From NCBI RefSeq assembly GCF_007994075.1, contig NZ_VIWU01000001.1, positions 7,812,001 to 7,876,000 on the forward strand: 64,000 bases of DNA. The letters run 5' to 3'. This document shows, piece by piece, positions 15,433 to 24,166 of this stretch. The translations under genes were made by a program, and so were the position numbers. The stretch comes from Pseudonocardia hierapolitana (GTDB taxonomy: Bacteria > Actinomycetota > Actinomycetes > Mycobacteriales > Pseudonocardiaceae). Position 1 is the first letter of the stretch. Every line of letters starts with the position of its first letter. The notes beneath the pieces were generated by a model. It was not told where the DNA came from. It worked only from the letters and a program-made list of their open reading frames with translations, and did not search any database.

Positions 15433-16734
15433 GTGACTGGGCCGGCCACCGTCGTCGACCGCAGCCGGGTGCTGGCGTGGGGGCTGTGGGACTGGGGTTC
15501 AGCGGCCTTCCACGCTGTGGTCCTGACGTTCGTCTTCTCGGTCTACCTCACCGACGTCGTCGGCGACGGGAGCCCAGCGGCCGGCGCCGCCCTCGGCTAC
15601 GCGATCGGGGCAGCGGGCCTCGTCATCGCGCTGCTCGCCCCCGTGATCGGGCAGCGGGCGGACGCATCGGGCCGGCGCAAGCTCTCGACGGGGGTGTGGA
15701 CGGCCTGCACGGTCGCGACGATGGCCGGGCTCTTCGCGATCCGCGACGACCCGGCGTACCTGTGGCCGGGTCTGGTGCTGCTGGCCGCGGGCTCGGTGTT
15801 CGCGGAGCTCGCCCAGGTGTCCTACAACGCCATGCTCGCCCAGGTGTCGACACCGGCCACGATCGGGCGGGTGTCCGGGTTCGGCTGGGCCATGGGCTAC
15901 GTCGGCGGCATCGTGCTGTTGCTCGTCGTCTACTACGGGTTCGTGGCGGGCGACGGCCCGGCCGCGGGGCTCGCCGGTCTCCCGCGTGCGGACGGGTTCA
16001 ACGTGCGGGTGGTGGCGCTCGTGGCCGCCGCGTGGTTCCTGGTGTTCGCGCTGCCGCTCCTCCTGTGCGTGCCGGAGGCCCCGCCTGCGCCGGACGGGCC
16101 GGCGCGGCTCGGGGTGCTGGGCGCCTACCGGGCGCTCTTCGCCGATCTCGGGGCGCTGTACCGCGAGGACCGGCACACCGTCTACTTCCTCGGTGCGAGC
16201 GCGCTGTTCCGCGACGGGCTCGCCGCGATCTTCACGGTCGGATCAGTGCTCGCGGTCGGTGTCTACGGGATCGGCGCCGGTGACGTCCTGCTGTTCGGAG
16301 TGGCCGCCAACGTCGTCGCGGCGACGGGCGCGGTCGCCGGTGGCCGGCTGGAGGACCGGGTCGGCCCGAAGCGGGTGATCGTCGCGTCGCTGCTCGGGAT
16401 GATCGCGGCCGCGACGGTGTTGCTCGTCGTGTCGGGGCCGCTGATGTTCTGGGTGTTCGGCCTGGCGCTGGTGCTCTTCGTGGGGCCGGCGCAGTCGTCG
16501 TCGCGCACGTTCCTCGCCCGGCTGGCCCGGCCGGGCCGTGAGGGCCAGCTCTTCGGCCTCTACGCCACGACCGGCCGGGCGGTGTCGTTCCTGGCGCCGA
16601 GCCTGTTCGGCCTCTTCGTCTCGCTCTTCGACGCGCAGCGGGCCGGGATCGTGGGAATCGTGTTGGTGCTGGTGGCGGGGCTGCTGGCACTGTGGCCGGT
16701 GCGCCCGCCCGCCATGAGCGCTGCGGCCGGGTAA
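15433..16734 (+). CDS. MFS transporter, UMF1/Atg22-like family
   Basis: A 433-residue permease with about 12 hydrophobic segments. The opening WGLWDWGSAAFHAVVLTFVF is the signature of the UMF1 (Atg22-like) major-facilitator group, often linked to amino-acid or small-solute efflux; the substrate here is unknown. The GTG start is leaderless. It follows the phosphodiesterase by 27 bases on the same strand. Confidence 0.88.
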   Translation: MTGPATVVDRSRVLAWGLWDWGSAAFHAVVLTFVFSVYLTDVVGDGSPAAGAALGYAIGAAGLVIALLAPVIGQRADASGRRKLSTGVWTACTVATMAGLFAIRDDPAYLWPGLVLLAAGSVFAELAQVSYNAMLAQVSTPATIGRVSGFGWAMGYVGGIVLLLVVYYGFVAGDGPAAGLAGLPRADGFNVRVVALVAAAWFLVFALPLLLCVPEAPPAPDGPARLGVLGAYRALFADLGALYREDRHTVYFLGASALFRDGLAAIFTVGSVLAVGVYGIGAGDVLLFGVAANVVAATGAVAGGRLEDRVGPKRVIVASLLGMIAAATVLLVVSGPLMFWVFGLALVLFVGPAQSSSRTFLARLARPGREGQLFGLYATTGRAVSFLAPSLFGLFVSLFDAQRAGIVGIVLVLVAGLLALWPVRPPAMSAAAG

Positions 16735-16773
16735 CGGCGTGGCGGCGACCCTGTGAACAGCACGTCAGACGGC

Positions 16774-16789
16774 AGTGACATAAGTCACA
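16774..16789. promoter_or_regulatory. CRP/GlxR-like site
   Basis: AGTGACATAAGTCACA fits the CRP-family consensus TGTGA-N6-TCACA at nine of ten defined positions. It lies about 210 bases upstream of rbpA, between the permease and rbpA. Confidence 0.5.
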
Positions 16790-16915
16790 GTTGGCTGACA
16801 GGTCACAACCGCGTGTGTAGCGGCGGCCGATCGGGGACACTCGTGTACCGGGGCGGCGGACGTCCGGTGTGGTCGCATGGATTGACCACACCCGGTCGGA
16901 TTCCGCCCCAACGGC

Positions 16916-16943
16916 GGGAATGGACGGCTGCTTTGCAGACGTT
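16916..16943 (+). promoter_or_regulatory. SigR-like promoter for rbpA
   Basis: GGGAAT (16916-16921) and GTT (16941-16943) are separated by 19 bases, matching the GGAAT-N18/19-GTT pattern of thiol-stress sigma factors (SigR/SigH). RbpA genes in Streptomyces are known to be SigR targets, so both sequence and context agree. Confidence 0.6.
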
Positions 16944-16960
16944 ACACCCGGTGGTGATGG

Positions 16961-16979
16961 CCGAGGGAGGCTCCCTCGG
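16961..16979 (+). promoter_or_regulatory. Leader hairpin just before the rbpA ribosome site
   Basis: CCGAGGGAG and CTCCCTCGG are perfect 9-bp complements separated by one base, so about 7-8 pairs can form. It sits in the rbpA 5' leader, directly upstream of the GGGAGG ribosome site, and could limit translation or stabilise the message. Confidence 0.5.
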
Positions 16980-17000
16980 CCCCGGTAGGGAGGATGACGC

Positions 17001-17345
17001 ATGGCCGACCGCGTGCTCCGTGGCAGCCGGCTCGGGGCTGTCAGCTACGAGACGGACCGCAACCACGACCTCGCGCCGCGGCAGTCGATGCGCTACGGGT
17101 GCCCGCGCGGACACGAGTTCGAGGTGCCCTTCGCGGGCGACGCCGAAGCCCCGGCAACTTGGGAGTGTCGCCTCCACGGCAGCATCTCCCGCCTCGTGGA
17201 CGGCGCCGAGCCCGAGCAGAAGAAGGCCAAGCCCCCGCGCACTCACTGGGACATGCTGCTGGAGCGTCGCTCCGTGGCCGAGCTGGAGGTGCTGCTCAAC
17301 GAGCGCCTCGAACTGCTCGCCGAGCGCAGGCGCGAGATCGCCTGA
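17001..17345 (+). CDS. rbpA: RNA polymerase-binding protein RbpA
   Basis: A 114-residue actinobacterial transcription factor that binds RNA polymerase and the primary sigma factor and promotes open-complex formation. The N-terminal tail (MADRVLRGSRLGAVSYETDRNHDLAPRQ) is the conserved core-binding and basic-linker region. The central zinc-ribbon-like core has CPRGHEFEVPF and WECRLHG, and the C-terminal sigma-interaction helix is HWDMLLERRSVAELEVLL. Upstream are a SigR-like promoter and a hairpin. A strong terminator follows. Confidence 0.97.
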   Translation: MADRVLRGSRLGAVSYETDRNHDLAPRQSMRYGCPRGHEFEVPFAGDAEAPATWECRLHGSISRLVDGAEPEQKKAKPPRTHWDMLLERRSVAELEVLLNERLELLAERRREIA

Positions 17346-17348
17346 CCT

Positions 17349-17396
17349 CACACGTGAAAGAGCCGGGTCGCCCGCGGGCGGCCCGGCTCTCGTGTG
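17349..17396. terminator. Bidirectional terminator between rbpA and the phosphoribosyltransferase
   Basis: AGAGCCGGG (17359-17367) pairs with CCCGGCTCT (17382-17390), and the stem is extended by CACACG/CGTGTG outside it. The hairpin lies between convergent genes. There is no long T-run, as is usual in very GC-rich genomes. Confidence 0.8.
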
Positions 17397-17403
17397 TTCG
17401 CGC

Positions 17404-17901
17404 TCAGGCGTCGAGTACCTGCTCGGCGCGCTTCACCACCGGCGGGAGCGTCGACCACGGGAAGTTGATCCACCGGTCGGTGCGCCGCCACACGTACTCG
17501 CACTGCACGCTGCTGTGCGGCTTCTCGTACACCACGGCGCAGCGCACGTCGGCCACGTGCTCGCCGCAGAAGTCCCGCACGAGCTTGAGCGTGGCGCCGG
17601 TGTCGGCGACGTCGTCGGCCACGAGCACGCGGGCCCCGGACAGGTCCACGACGTTCGGCACCGGTGGCAGCATGATCGGCACCGGGAGCCGCTCGTCCAC
17701 GCCCGTGTAGAACTCGACGTTCGCCACGTGCAGGTTCTTGACGTCGAGGGCGTAACCGAGCGCGCCGGCCACGAACAGGCCGCCGCGCGCGATCGACAGG
17801 ATGATGTCGGCCTCGTAACCGTCGGCGGCGATCTGCTCGGCGAGCTCGCGGGAGGCGGCGCCGAAGAGCTCCCATGTGAGCTCCTCACGTGGCTCGCTCA
17901 C
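17404..17901 (-). CDS. Phosphoribosyltransferase (xanthine/guanine type)
   Basis: A 165-residue type I phosphoribosyltransferase. The PRPP loop VLVADDVADTGATL (about residues 92-105) and the IILSIARGGLFVAGAL strand are clear. Likely acts in purine salvage, converting a free base and PRPP to a nucleotide; the exact base is not certain. The GTG start follows GAGGAG at good spacing. Convergent with rbpA. Confidence 0.85.
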   Translation of the reverse strand: MSEPREELTWELFGAASRELAEQIAADGYEADIILSIARGGLFVAGALGYALDVKNLHVANVEFYTGVDERLPVPIMLPPVPNVVDLSGARVLVADDVADTGATLKLVRDFCGEHVADVRCAVVYEKPHSSVQCEYVWRRTDRWINFPWSTLPPVVKRAEQVLDA

Positions 17902-17974
17902 GTCATCTCCTCGCTGACGCTCGTCGGTCGCGCTCGCGACGCTGCTGCGTAGAACTGGGAGCTCGCAAGCTCGC

Positions 17975-18811
17975 TCACGTGCGCACCGGCCCGTCGCTCA
18001 CGGCCTCGTCACCGGCCGGGCCTGTGGGGCGTTCCGCCGCAGGCGGCGGCTCCGCGACCGGTCGGTCGGCCCGCAGCACGGTGGGTGTGCGGTGCACCAG
18101 CCGGCCGGCGCCCCAGCAGGCGACCCGCCAGAACGCCTCGACGACGATGGAGGTGTCCATCTTCGACGATCCGCGCTCGCGCTCGGTGAAGGTGATCGGC
18201 ACCTCGCGCACGCGGAACCCCCCGAGCACGGCGCGCCACGCCATGTCGATCTGGAAGCAGTAGCCCTGCGAGGCGATCTGGTCGAGGTCGAGCTCTTCGA
18301 GGACCTGCCTGCGGAACACCCGGAAGCCTGCGGTGATGTCCTTGATCGGCACGCCCAGCGCCACCCGCGAGTACAGGTTCCCCGCGCGGGAGATCAGCTG
18401 CCGGCGCGCGGGCCAGTTGCGCACGATGCCCCCGGGGACGTACCGGGAACCGAGCACGACGTCGGCGTCCTCGAGGGCCGCGATCAGGGCCGGGAGGTCC
18501 TCCGGCGGGTGCGAGCCGTCGGCGTCCATCTCGACGACGATCTGGTAGTCGCCGAGCAGCGCCGTGGCGAACCCCGCCAGGTAGGCGGCGCCCAGGCCTT
18601 GCTTGCCCTCGCGGTGCAGGACCTTGACGCGCGGGTCGGCGGCGGCCATCTCGTCGGCGAGCTCGCCGGTGCCGTCCGGGCTGGCGTCGTCGACGACCAG
18701 GACGTCGGCCTCGGGCACGGCGGCGTGCAGCCTCGCCACGACCGGGCCCAGGTTGTCCCGCTCCTGGTAGGTGGGGATCACCACCAGTATCCGGTCCCTC
18801 GGCTCAGCCAT
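17975..18811 (-). CDS. ppm1: Polyprenol monophosphomannose synthase
   Basis: A 278-residue GT2 glycosyltransferase that moves mannose from GDP-mannose to polyprenyl phosphate, the donor for lipomannan and protein mannosylation. It shows VVIPTYQERDNL, VVDDASPDGTG, MDADGSHPPEDLP, the GSRYVPGG loop and a C-terminal ERERGSSKM segment. ATG 18811 follows AAGGGA. The gene overlaps the end of lnt by eight bases. In mycobacteria these two activities are one fused protein (Ppm1); here they are separate but coupled. Confidence 0.92.
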   Translation of the reverse strand: MAEPRDRILVVIPTYQERDNLGPVVARLHAAVPEADVLVVDDASPDGTGELADEMAAADPRVKVLHREGKQGLGAAYLAGFATALLGDYQIVVEMDADGSHPPEDLPALIAALEDADVVLGSRYVPGGIVRNWPARRQLISRAGNLYSRVALGVPIKDITAGFRVFRRQVLEELDLDQIASQGYCFQIDMAWRAVLGGFRVREVPITFTERERGSSKMDTSIVVEAFWRVACWGAGRLVHRTPTVLRADRPVAEPPPAAERPTGPAGDEAVSDGPVRT

Positions 18812-20420
18812 CCTCGTCCCTTCCCGCACGCCTCACCGCGCGACGCCTGGTCGCGATCCCCGCACCGATCGCGAGCACCCCCAGGGCGGTCAGCGCCCAT
18901 TCGGGTGCGGACCGCCATCGGGTGGCCAGCGTAGTGGTGTCCCGCAGCTCGGTCCGATCGACCAGGACATCCGGGGTGAATTGCCGTGTGCTCGCGGTGA
19001 CCGTGCCGTCCCTGGTGATCGTCGCGCTCACTCCGCTGGTGGTCGCGATGATCACCGGACGGTCGTGCTCCACGGCCCGGATCCGCGACATCGCGAGCTG
19101 CTGGTAGGTCATCTCCGTGAGCCCGAACGTGGCGTTGTTGCTGGGCACGGCGAGCACCTCGGCGCCCGCCGCCACGCTGTCGGCCACGAGGTCGTCGAAC
19201 GCGACCTCCCAGCAGATCGTGACGCCGACGCGGACGCCCGCCATGTCGACGGCGCCCGTGCCGTTGCCCGGCACGAAGTAGCCGGCGCGGTCGACGTACG
19301 GGGAGAACAGGCGGAAGAACTCCCGCCACGGCATGTACTCCCCGAACGGTTGCACCCGGCGCTTGTCGTTGCGCTCCACGACCCCCACCCCGCCCTCCCA
19401 GACCAGGGCGGAGTTCGAGGTGGTGAGCCCGTCCGGGTTGCGCAGCACCGAGCCCACCAGCACGGGGACGCCGACGGCGCGGGCGGCCCTGTCGATCTGG
19501 GCGGCGGCGTCGGGGTTGCGCAGCGGGTCGATGTCGCTGGAGTTCTCCGGCCAGATCACCAGGTCCGGGCGCGGTGCCCGGCCGGCGGCGACGTCGGCGG
19601 CGAGCTGCTCGGTGACCCGCACGTGGTTGTCGAGCACGGCGCGGCGCTGGGCGTTGAAGTCGAGACCCAGCCGGGGCACGTTGCCCTGTACCGCGGCGAT
19701 CGTGGCCGTGCGGTCCTCCCCGTTCGGGGTGGCGGGCACGAGCGCGGCCAGCGGTCCTGCCGCCATCGTGAGGACCGCGATCAGTGCCGGGACCACCATC
19801 CGGCGAGGACTCTGCCGTCGAACGAGCCTGCGCACCAGCTCGCCGAGCGCGAGCCCCGCGAGCACGGCCGCGAACGACAGCAGCGGCTCACCGCCGATCG
19901 CGGCGACCGGCAGCAGTGGCCCGTCCGGCTGGCCGAAGCCCACCCGGCCCCACGGCAGCCCGCCGAACGGGATCCGTCCCCTGACCGCCTCGCCTGCGAT
20001 CCACACCGCGGCGGCCCACACGGGCGCGGCGGGCAGCCGGGACACGGCGGCGATCCCGGCGCCTGCGAGCCCGACGAACAGCGCTTCGAACACCGAGAGC
20101 GCGAGCCACGGCAGCTGCTGGACGAGCGACGTGACCCATTCCAGGAGCGGGAGCAGGAAACCCAGACCGAAGAGGAACCCGTAGCCGAACCCGGCGCGCG
20201 CCCGGCGCCCGTACAGCACGATGCCCAGCAACGCGAACGCCGGGAGCACCAGCCACCACAGCGTGCGCGGCGGGAAGCTCAGGTAGAGCAGCGCGCCGCC
20301 GCCCACGGCCCCGACGACCCGGGCCGCCACGACGGGATTCCACCGCTTGCGCGCCGCATCGGGTGCAGGTGGCCCGGTGCCCGGCTCGGGCGCGACGGGT
20401 TCGGCGGTGGGTGCGGCCAC
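18804..20420 (-). CDS. lnt: Apolipoprotein N-acyltransferase
   Basis: A 538-residue membrane enzyme that adds the third acyl chain to lipoproteins. The N-terminal half has several membrane helices; the C-terminal half is a nitrilase-like domain with the triad E292 (WPENSS), K353 (NDKRRVQPFGEY) and C403 (TICWEVAF). The GTG start has TAGGCT six bases upstream. It is followed by ppm1 with an eight-base overlap, so the two are made together. Confidence 0.95.
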   Translation of the reverse strand: MAAPTAEPVAPEPGTGPPAPDAARKRWNPVVAARVVGAVGGGALLYLSFPPRTLWWLVLPAFALLGIVLYGRRARAGFGYGFLFGLGFLLPLLEWVTSLVQQLPWLALSVFEALFVGLAGAGIAAVSRLPAAPVWAAAVWIAGEAVRGRIPFGGLPWGRVGFGQPDGPLLPVAAIGGEPLLSFAAVLAGLALGELVRRLVRRQSPRRMVVPALIAVLTMAAGPLAALVPATPNGEDRTATIAAVQGNVPRLGLDFNAQRRAVLDNHVRVTEQLAADVAAGRAPRPDLVIWPENSSDIDPLRNPDAAAQIDRAARAVGVPVLVGSVLRNPDGLTTSNSALVWEGGVGVVERNDKRRVQPFGEYMPWREFFRLFSPYVDRAGYFVPGNGTGAVDMAGVRVGVTICWEVAFDDLVADSVAAGAEVLAVPSNNATFGLTEMTYQQLAMSRIRAVEHDRPVIIATTSGVSATITRDGTVTASTRQFTPDVLVDRTELRDTTTLATRWRSAPEWALTALGVLAIGAGIATRRRAVRRAGRDEDG

Positions 20421-20426
20421 GGCGTG

Positions 20427-20432
20427 AGCCTA
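20427..20432 (-). promoter_or_regulatory. Leaderless -10 hexamer TAGGCT for lnt
   Basis: On the minus strand, ends six bases before the GTG at 20420. Confidence 0.55.
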
Positions 20433-20478
20433 CGGGGCGGGTGTGAGGGGCCCGTGATCCAGGCGGGATGCGCGCGCG

Positions 20479-21279
20479 TCAGGCCGGCACGGGGGCCAGC
20501 AGGTGCGCGTTCCCGAGCGCGTCGAGCGGGCCCCGGGGACCACTGCGGGTGAACCACTCGTAGCCGTAGGCGCTCCCGAAGTCGGCGGCGGGCACGTCCT
20601 CGTCGGCGATCTGGCTGGCGTGCGCCACCATCGCGGCGCGCTTGTTCTGCATGTGCGTGTCGGTACCGGTGACGGCGAGCCCGATCTCGGCGGTGACCCG
20701 CCCGAACGGCACGGCAGCCGCGCGGGCGGCTCCGTGGATCAGGTGCCGGTCCCGGGCGGAGACGTGCAGGTGCTCGCGGTCGACCGTGACGCGGTACCCG
20801 GTGAGCCCCAGCATGTCCGCCGCGGTGGCGCCGATCCGGAAGACCGCGCGGTGGTCGGGGTGGCCGTAGATCCCGTGCTCGTCGTCGTGGACGATGGCGC
20901 ACGCGCCCTCGTCGTCGGCGATCTCCGCGACGTCCCGGGCGAGCGCGAGCGGGTCGGCAGTGGCCAGCGCCCGCTCGTGCCGCGCGTCGGCCCAGCCGGG
21001 CAGGCCGGAGTCGCGCCGGCCCAGCAGCGCCAGGCGCGACACCCCGAGCAGCTCCGCAGCGCGCTCCAGCTCGGTGAGCCTGCGCTCGGGGATCGTCTCG
21101 CCCGGCCGCAGCGGCACCCGGGAGCCGCCCAGCTCGCCCGCGGTGGCCACGACGAGAACGGTGCGCGCGCCGGCGTCGGCCAGGCGGCGCAGCGTGATCC
21201 CGGTGAAGATCGCCTCGTCGTCCGGGTGGGCGTGCAGGACGAGGACGGTGTGCCCGCGCAGGTCGGGGGTGCTGATCAT
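20479..21279 (-). CDS. PIG-L/LmbE family deacetylase
   Basis: A 266-residue zinc-dependent N-acetylglucosamine-type deacetylase. The metal motif is HAHPDDEAIFTG (about residue 16), with the third ligand region in DEHGIYGHPDHRAV. Relatives deacetylate mycothiol precursors or glycolipids (MshB, Mca); this one has no clear assignment to either. ATG 21279 opens the frame. The 206 bases between it and the DUF3040 gene hold only the promoter region and nothing else recognisable. Confidence 0.87.
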   Translation of the reverse strand: MISTPDLRGHTVLVLHAHPDDEAIFTGITLRRLADAGARTVLVVATAGELGGSRVPLRPGETIPERRLTELERAAELLGVSRLALLGRRDSGLPGWADARHERALATADPLALARDVAEIADDEGACAIVHDDEHGIYGHPDHRAVFRIGATAADMLGLTGYRVTVDREHLHVSARDRHLIHGAARAAAVPFGRVTAEIGLAVTGTDTHMQNKRAAMVAHASQIADEDVPAADFGSAYGYEWFTRSGPRGPLDALGNAHLLAPVPA

Positions 21280-21485
21280 CTGTGGGTTCGCAGACGTGCG
21301 GGGCCGCGGGCAGCGGCCGGGACGGACGGGGGCCGGGGGTCAGCTGCGACAGCAGCGACAGCACCCCGGACAGCACAGGGTCACGCCCGCGCAGTACGTC
21401 CGGTCCGTCACGGCGCAGATTGTGCCAGAACCCGTCCACGGCCCACCATCGGGCGGGACCCGGATGGGACGAGGGCCACGCCCGC

Positions 21486-21785
21486 CTACACCCGGCGCGC
21501 CCCGTGCCTCCCGCGGCCACCCACCGGAGAACCCACGTGGTGTCGCCACCTCCACCACAGCCCTGCCGTGACAGCCGCTGTGGCCAGGGCGCTCGCCGGC
21601 AGCCCCAGTACCAGCATCGCCACGGTGAGCAGGACCAGCAGGGCGAGCGCGCCGCGCAGGCAGATGCGGGTACCAGCCGGCGCGAGGCCGCGCTGACCGC
21701 GAAGGAGCGCGGCGAGATCGGGATCCGCGGCCGCGATCTCCCGCTCGATCTCGCGCAGCGCGTTGCGTTCGTCCTTGTCCAGCAT
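21486..21785 (-). CDS. DUF3040 small membrane protein
   Basis: A 99-residue protein with the DUF3040 start (MLDKDERNALREIEREIAAADPDLAALLRG), a central pair of hydrophobic segments (about residues 43-78) and a basic C-terminus. Function unknown; members are common in actinobacteria. ATG 21785 has GGAGG five bases upstream. Confidence 0.82.
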   Translation of the reverse strand: MLDKDERNALREIEREIAAADPDLAALLRGQRGLAPAGTRICLRGALALLVLLTVAMLVLGLPASALATAAVTAGLWWRWRHHVGSPVGGRGRHGARRV

Positions 21786-21865
21786 CACGACCTCCAGGAC
21801 CCGCGGGTCCCTCGCCATCGGGGCGGCACCTACGCAGAGGCATACGCAGCGCGCTGCCCCGCGGT

Positions 21866-22187
21866 TCACGCCGTGCTGGACGCGGTCGAGGATCGGGCCG
21901 TCGGGCGCGACAGCAGGGTGGTGAGGGTGGCCATCGCCGCCACCAGGGCCAGGTCGACCCAGAGCGTGACGGCCGCCGCCGAGGTGAACTGCGACGCGTC
22001 CGGATCCGCGCCGACGACGGCGAAGAGCACGGTGCCGATGACCGCGAGGCCGGCCGCCCCGGCGAACTGCTGCGTGGTGTTGAGGGTGCCGGAGGCCGCA
22101 CCCGCCTGCTCCGGGCGCACGGCGGAGAGCGTGACCCCGAGGTGGGTCGGCAGGATCAGCGTGTTGCCCAGGCCGATCAGTGCAGCA
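21866..22187 (-). pseudogene. 3' remnant of an MFS multidrug exporter gene
   Basis: This stretch encodes about 105 residues matching the C-terminal end of an EmrB/QacA-type exporter (GLGNTLILPTHLG, VRPEQAGAASGTLNTTQQFAGAAG and two hydrophobic helices). There is no upstream half: the reading frame runs directly into the 3' end of the amidohydrolase gene. It is a fragment left by a deletion or rearrangement whose breakpoint is near 22180. Confidence 0.75.
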
Positions 22188-23712
22188 CCACACCGCGGTG
22201 GACCAGGCGCAGGCAGCGCGGGTTCCCGGCGGCACCGTCGAGGGGGCCTGCGCCGTCCCAGATCGCGTAGCTCGCCGGTGCGCCGGGGAGCAGCCGGCCT
22301 GCCAGCGGGGACCGGTCCCCCGCCGCCCGATGGCCGCCCACCGTGTGGGCCGCTAGGGCGTGGGCGGCGGCGATGGCCGACCCGGGCGTGCGGTGCTCGA
22401 CCGCCGCGCGCACCGCGGCCCACGGGTCGAGCGGGGTGACGGGCGCGTCGGAGCCGAGCGCGAGGACGACGCCGGCCTCGTGCAGACCCGCGAACGGGTT
22501 CATCCCGCGTGCCCGCTCCCGGCCCAGCCGCGTGGCGTACATGCCGTCCAGGCCGCCCCAGTACGCGTCGAAGAGCGGCTGCACGCTCGCGACCACGCCG
22601 AGGTCGGCCAGCCGGCGCGCCTGCGCGGCGTCGACCATCTCCAGGTGCTCCACCCGGTGGCCCGCGGCGCGCACGGCACCGGGTGAGGTCGCGGCGGCGG
22701 CCTCGTCGAGCCCGGCGAGCAGCGCGTCGGTGGCCGCGTCGCCGATGACGTGGAACCCGGCCTGCACCCCGACCTCGGTGCAGGCGGCGACGTGCGCGCC
22801 GATCGCGGCGGGGTCGAGGTAGCGGTTCCCGGTGCAGCCGGGAGCGTCGGCGTAGGGCTCGCGCAGGGCCGCGGTGCGCGATCCCAGGGAGCCGTCGACG
22901 AAGAGGTCGCCCGCGAGCCCGCGGGTGCCGGTGTGCGCGACCAGTTCCCTGGCCTCGTCCGCGGTGCGCACCGCCTCACCCCAGTAGCCGACGACCTCCG
23001 GTCCGGGACGGAGCCGCAGCGCGGCCAGGTCGGCGGCCGACGAGATGTCCGGGCCGGCGCACTCGTGCACGACCGCAACGCCCCGGGAGGCGGCGTCGGC
23101 GAGGAACGCGGCCTGCGCGGCGTCGCGGGTGGTGGTGTCGACGGCGGTGAGCGCCGCCCGGCGGACCCGGTGGTGGGCATCTCCGGACAGGGCCGTGAGC
23201 GACCATCCGGCCGCGCCGGTCACGCCGGGGGCCCGGTCGAGCAGGGCCGAGGAGGCGAGGGCCGAGTGCACGTCGATCCGGCTCAGGTAGACGGGCGCAC
23301 CGGCGGCGGCCCGGTCGAGGGCCGGACGCGGCGGGAGCTCGTCGGGCCAGGTCTGGTCCTGCCAGCCGTGGCCCCACACGAGCGCACCCGGCCGGGCCGC
23401 CACGCGGGCGGCCACCGCGTCGAGCAGTGCCCGCGCCGAGTCGCAGCCGGTGAGGTCGAGGCCGTCGGCCAGCAGGCCGGCGGCGGTGGCGTGCACGTGG
23501 GCGTCGACGAAAGCAGGGGTGACGACGGCGCCTGCGAGCTCCAGCACGGTCGCGCCGGGCAGGCGTTCCCGTGCGGCGTCGGCGCTGCCCACCCAGCTGA
23601 TCCGCTCGCCCTCGATCTCGAGGGCCCCCGCTGCCGGCCCCGCACCGATCAACTCTGCGCCGATCAACTCTGCGCCGATCAACCGGACGCCGAGCAGCAG
23701 GGTGCGAGCCAC
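22177..23712 (-). CDS. Amidohydrolase family protein (YtcJ-like)
   Basis: A 511-residue metal-dependent amidohydrolase. It has the first metal pair (VDAHVHATAAG, about residue 70), a later HVIGDAATDAL segment, the HRVEHLEM histidine, and the aspartate in LGSDAPVTPLDPW. The subgroup (YtcJ-like) has broad amide/formamide substrates. The N-terminus carries an in-frame 15-bp tandem duplication (LIGAE repeated). The 3' end abuts the MFS remnant, so the original gene boundary may have been altered. Confidence 0.85.
   Translation of the reverse strand: MARTLLLGVRLIGAELIGAELIGAGPAAGALEIEGERISWVGSADAARERLPGATVLELAGAVVTPAFVDAHVHATAAGLLADGLDLTGCDSARALLDAVAARVAARPGALVWGHGWQDQTWPDELPPRPALDRAAAGAPVYLSRIDVHSALASSALLDRAPGVTGAAGWSLTALSGDAHHRVRRAALTAVDTTTRDAAQAAFLADAASRGVAVVHECAGPDISSAADLAALRLRPGPEVVGYWGEAVRTADEARELVAHTGTRGLAGDLFVDGSLGSRTAALREPYADAPGCTGNRYLDPAAIGAHVAACTEVGVQAGFHVIGDAATDALLAGLDEAAAATSPGAVRAAGHRVEHLEMVDAAQARRLADLGVVASVQPLFDAYWGGLDGMYATRLGRERARGMNPFAGLHEAGVVLALGSDAPVTPLDPWAAVRAAVEHRTPGSAIAAAHALAAHTVGGHRAAGDRSPLAGRLLPGAPASYAIWDGAGPLDGAAGNPRCLRLVHRGVVLH
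23647..23688. repeat. 15-bp tandem repeat inside the amidohydrolase start
   Basis: GATCAACTCTGCGCC occurs at 23647-23661 and 23662-23676, followed by a diverged third copy. It encodes repeated LIGAE residues at the protein N-terminus. Confidence 0.85.
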
Positions 23713-23742
23713 CCGCTGTGTCTACCGGAAGCGCCTGCGGGA

Positions 23743-23931
23743 TCAGTAGTCACGCTTGGGCATCATGATCCACAGCACGATGTAGATCACGAACTGCGGG
23801 CCGGGCAGCAGGCAGGACACGAGGAACAGAAGCCGGACCACGAACGGGCTCATTCCGAACCGGTCCGCAAGGCCCGCACACACGCCGGCGATGACCTTGC
23901 CGTGGCGCGGGCGGGTCAGGGTCGATGCCAC
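23743..23931 (-). CDS. PspC domain protein
   Basis: A 62-residue PspC-type membrane protein (KVIAGVCAGLADRFGMSPFVVRLLF, then a hydrophobic segment and the IVLWIMMPK end). PspC proteins act in envelope stress, often sensing membrane state; no PspA gene is nearby. GTG 23931 follows GGAAGGAG. It lies 30 bases upstream of the amidohydrolase on the same strand. Confidence 0.88.
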   Translation of the reverse strand: MASTLTRPRHGKVIAGVCAGLADRFGMSPFVVRLLFLVSCLLPGPQFVIYIVLWIMMPKRDY

Positions 23932-24153
23932 CTTCGGGCTCCTTCCACATCGCGGCGAGTCTCGCCGCTGGTGTCCAGTGTCGGCGCGGCGGCGGCGCCG
24001 GAACTCGGGAAACGCCCGGAGGCGTCCCTGAAGTCACCCCTGGCGATACCCCGGAAGCGTCATCGCACTCGCAGTCCGTGAGCACGGGCTGCGCCGTGGG
24101 GGCGGTGATCGCTGGTGTCGGTGAATGCCCTGGTCAGGCCGCTGCCGTGCGCA

Positions 24154-24159
24154 TAACGT
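24154..24159 (+). promoter_or_regulatory. Leaderless -10 hexamer TAACGT
   Basis: Ends seven bases before the GTG at 24167 and fixes the start of the secreted hydrolase. Confidence 0.55.
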
Positions 24160-24166
24160 CCCATTC

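Noticed and set aside
18771..20552. A 593-codon plus-strand frame opposite ppm1-lnt
   Set aside because: Shadow of two well-identified enzymes; no domain and no ribosome site.
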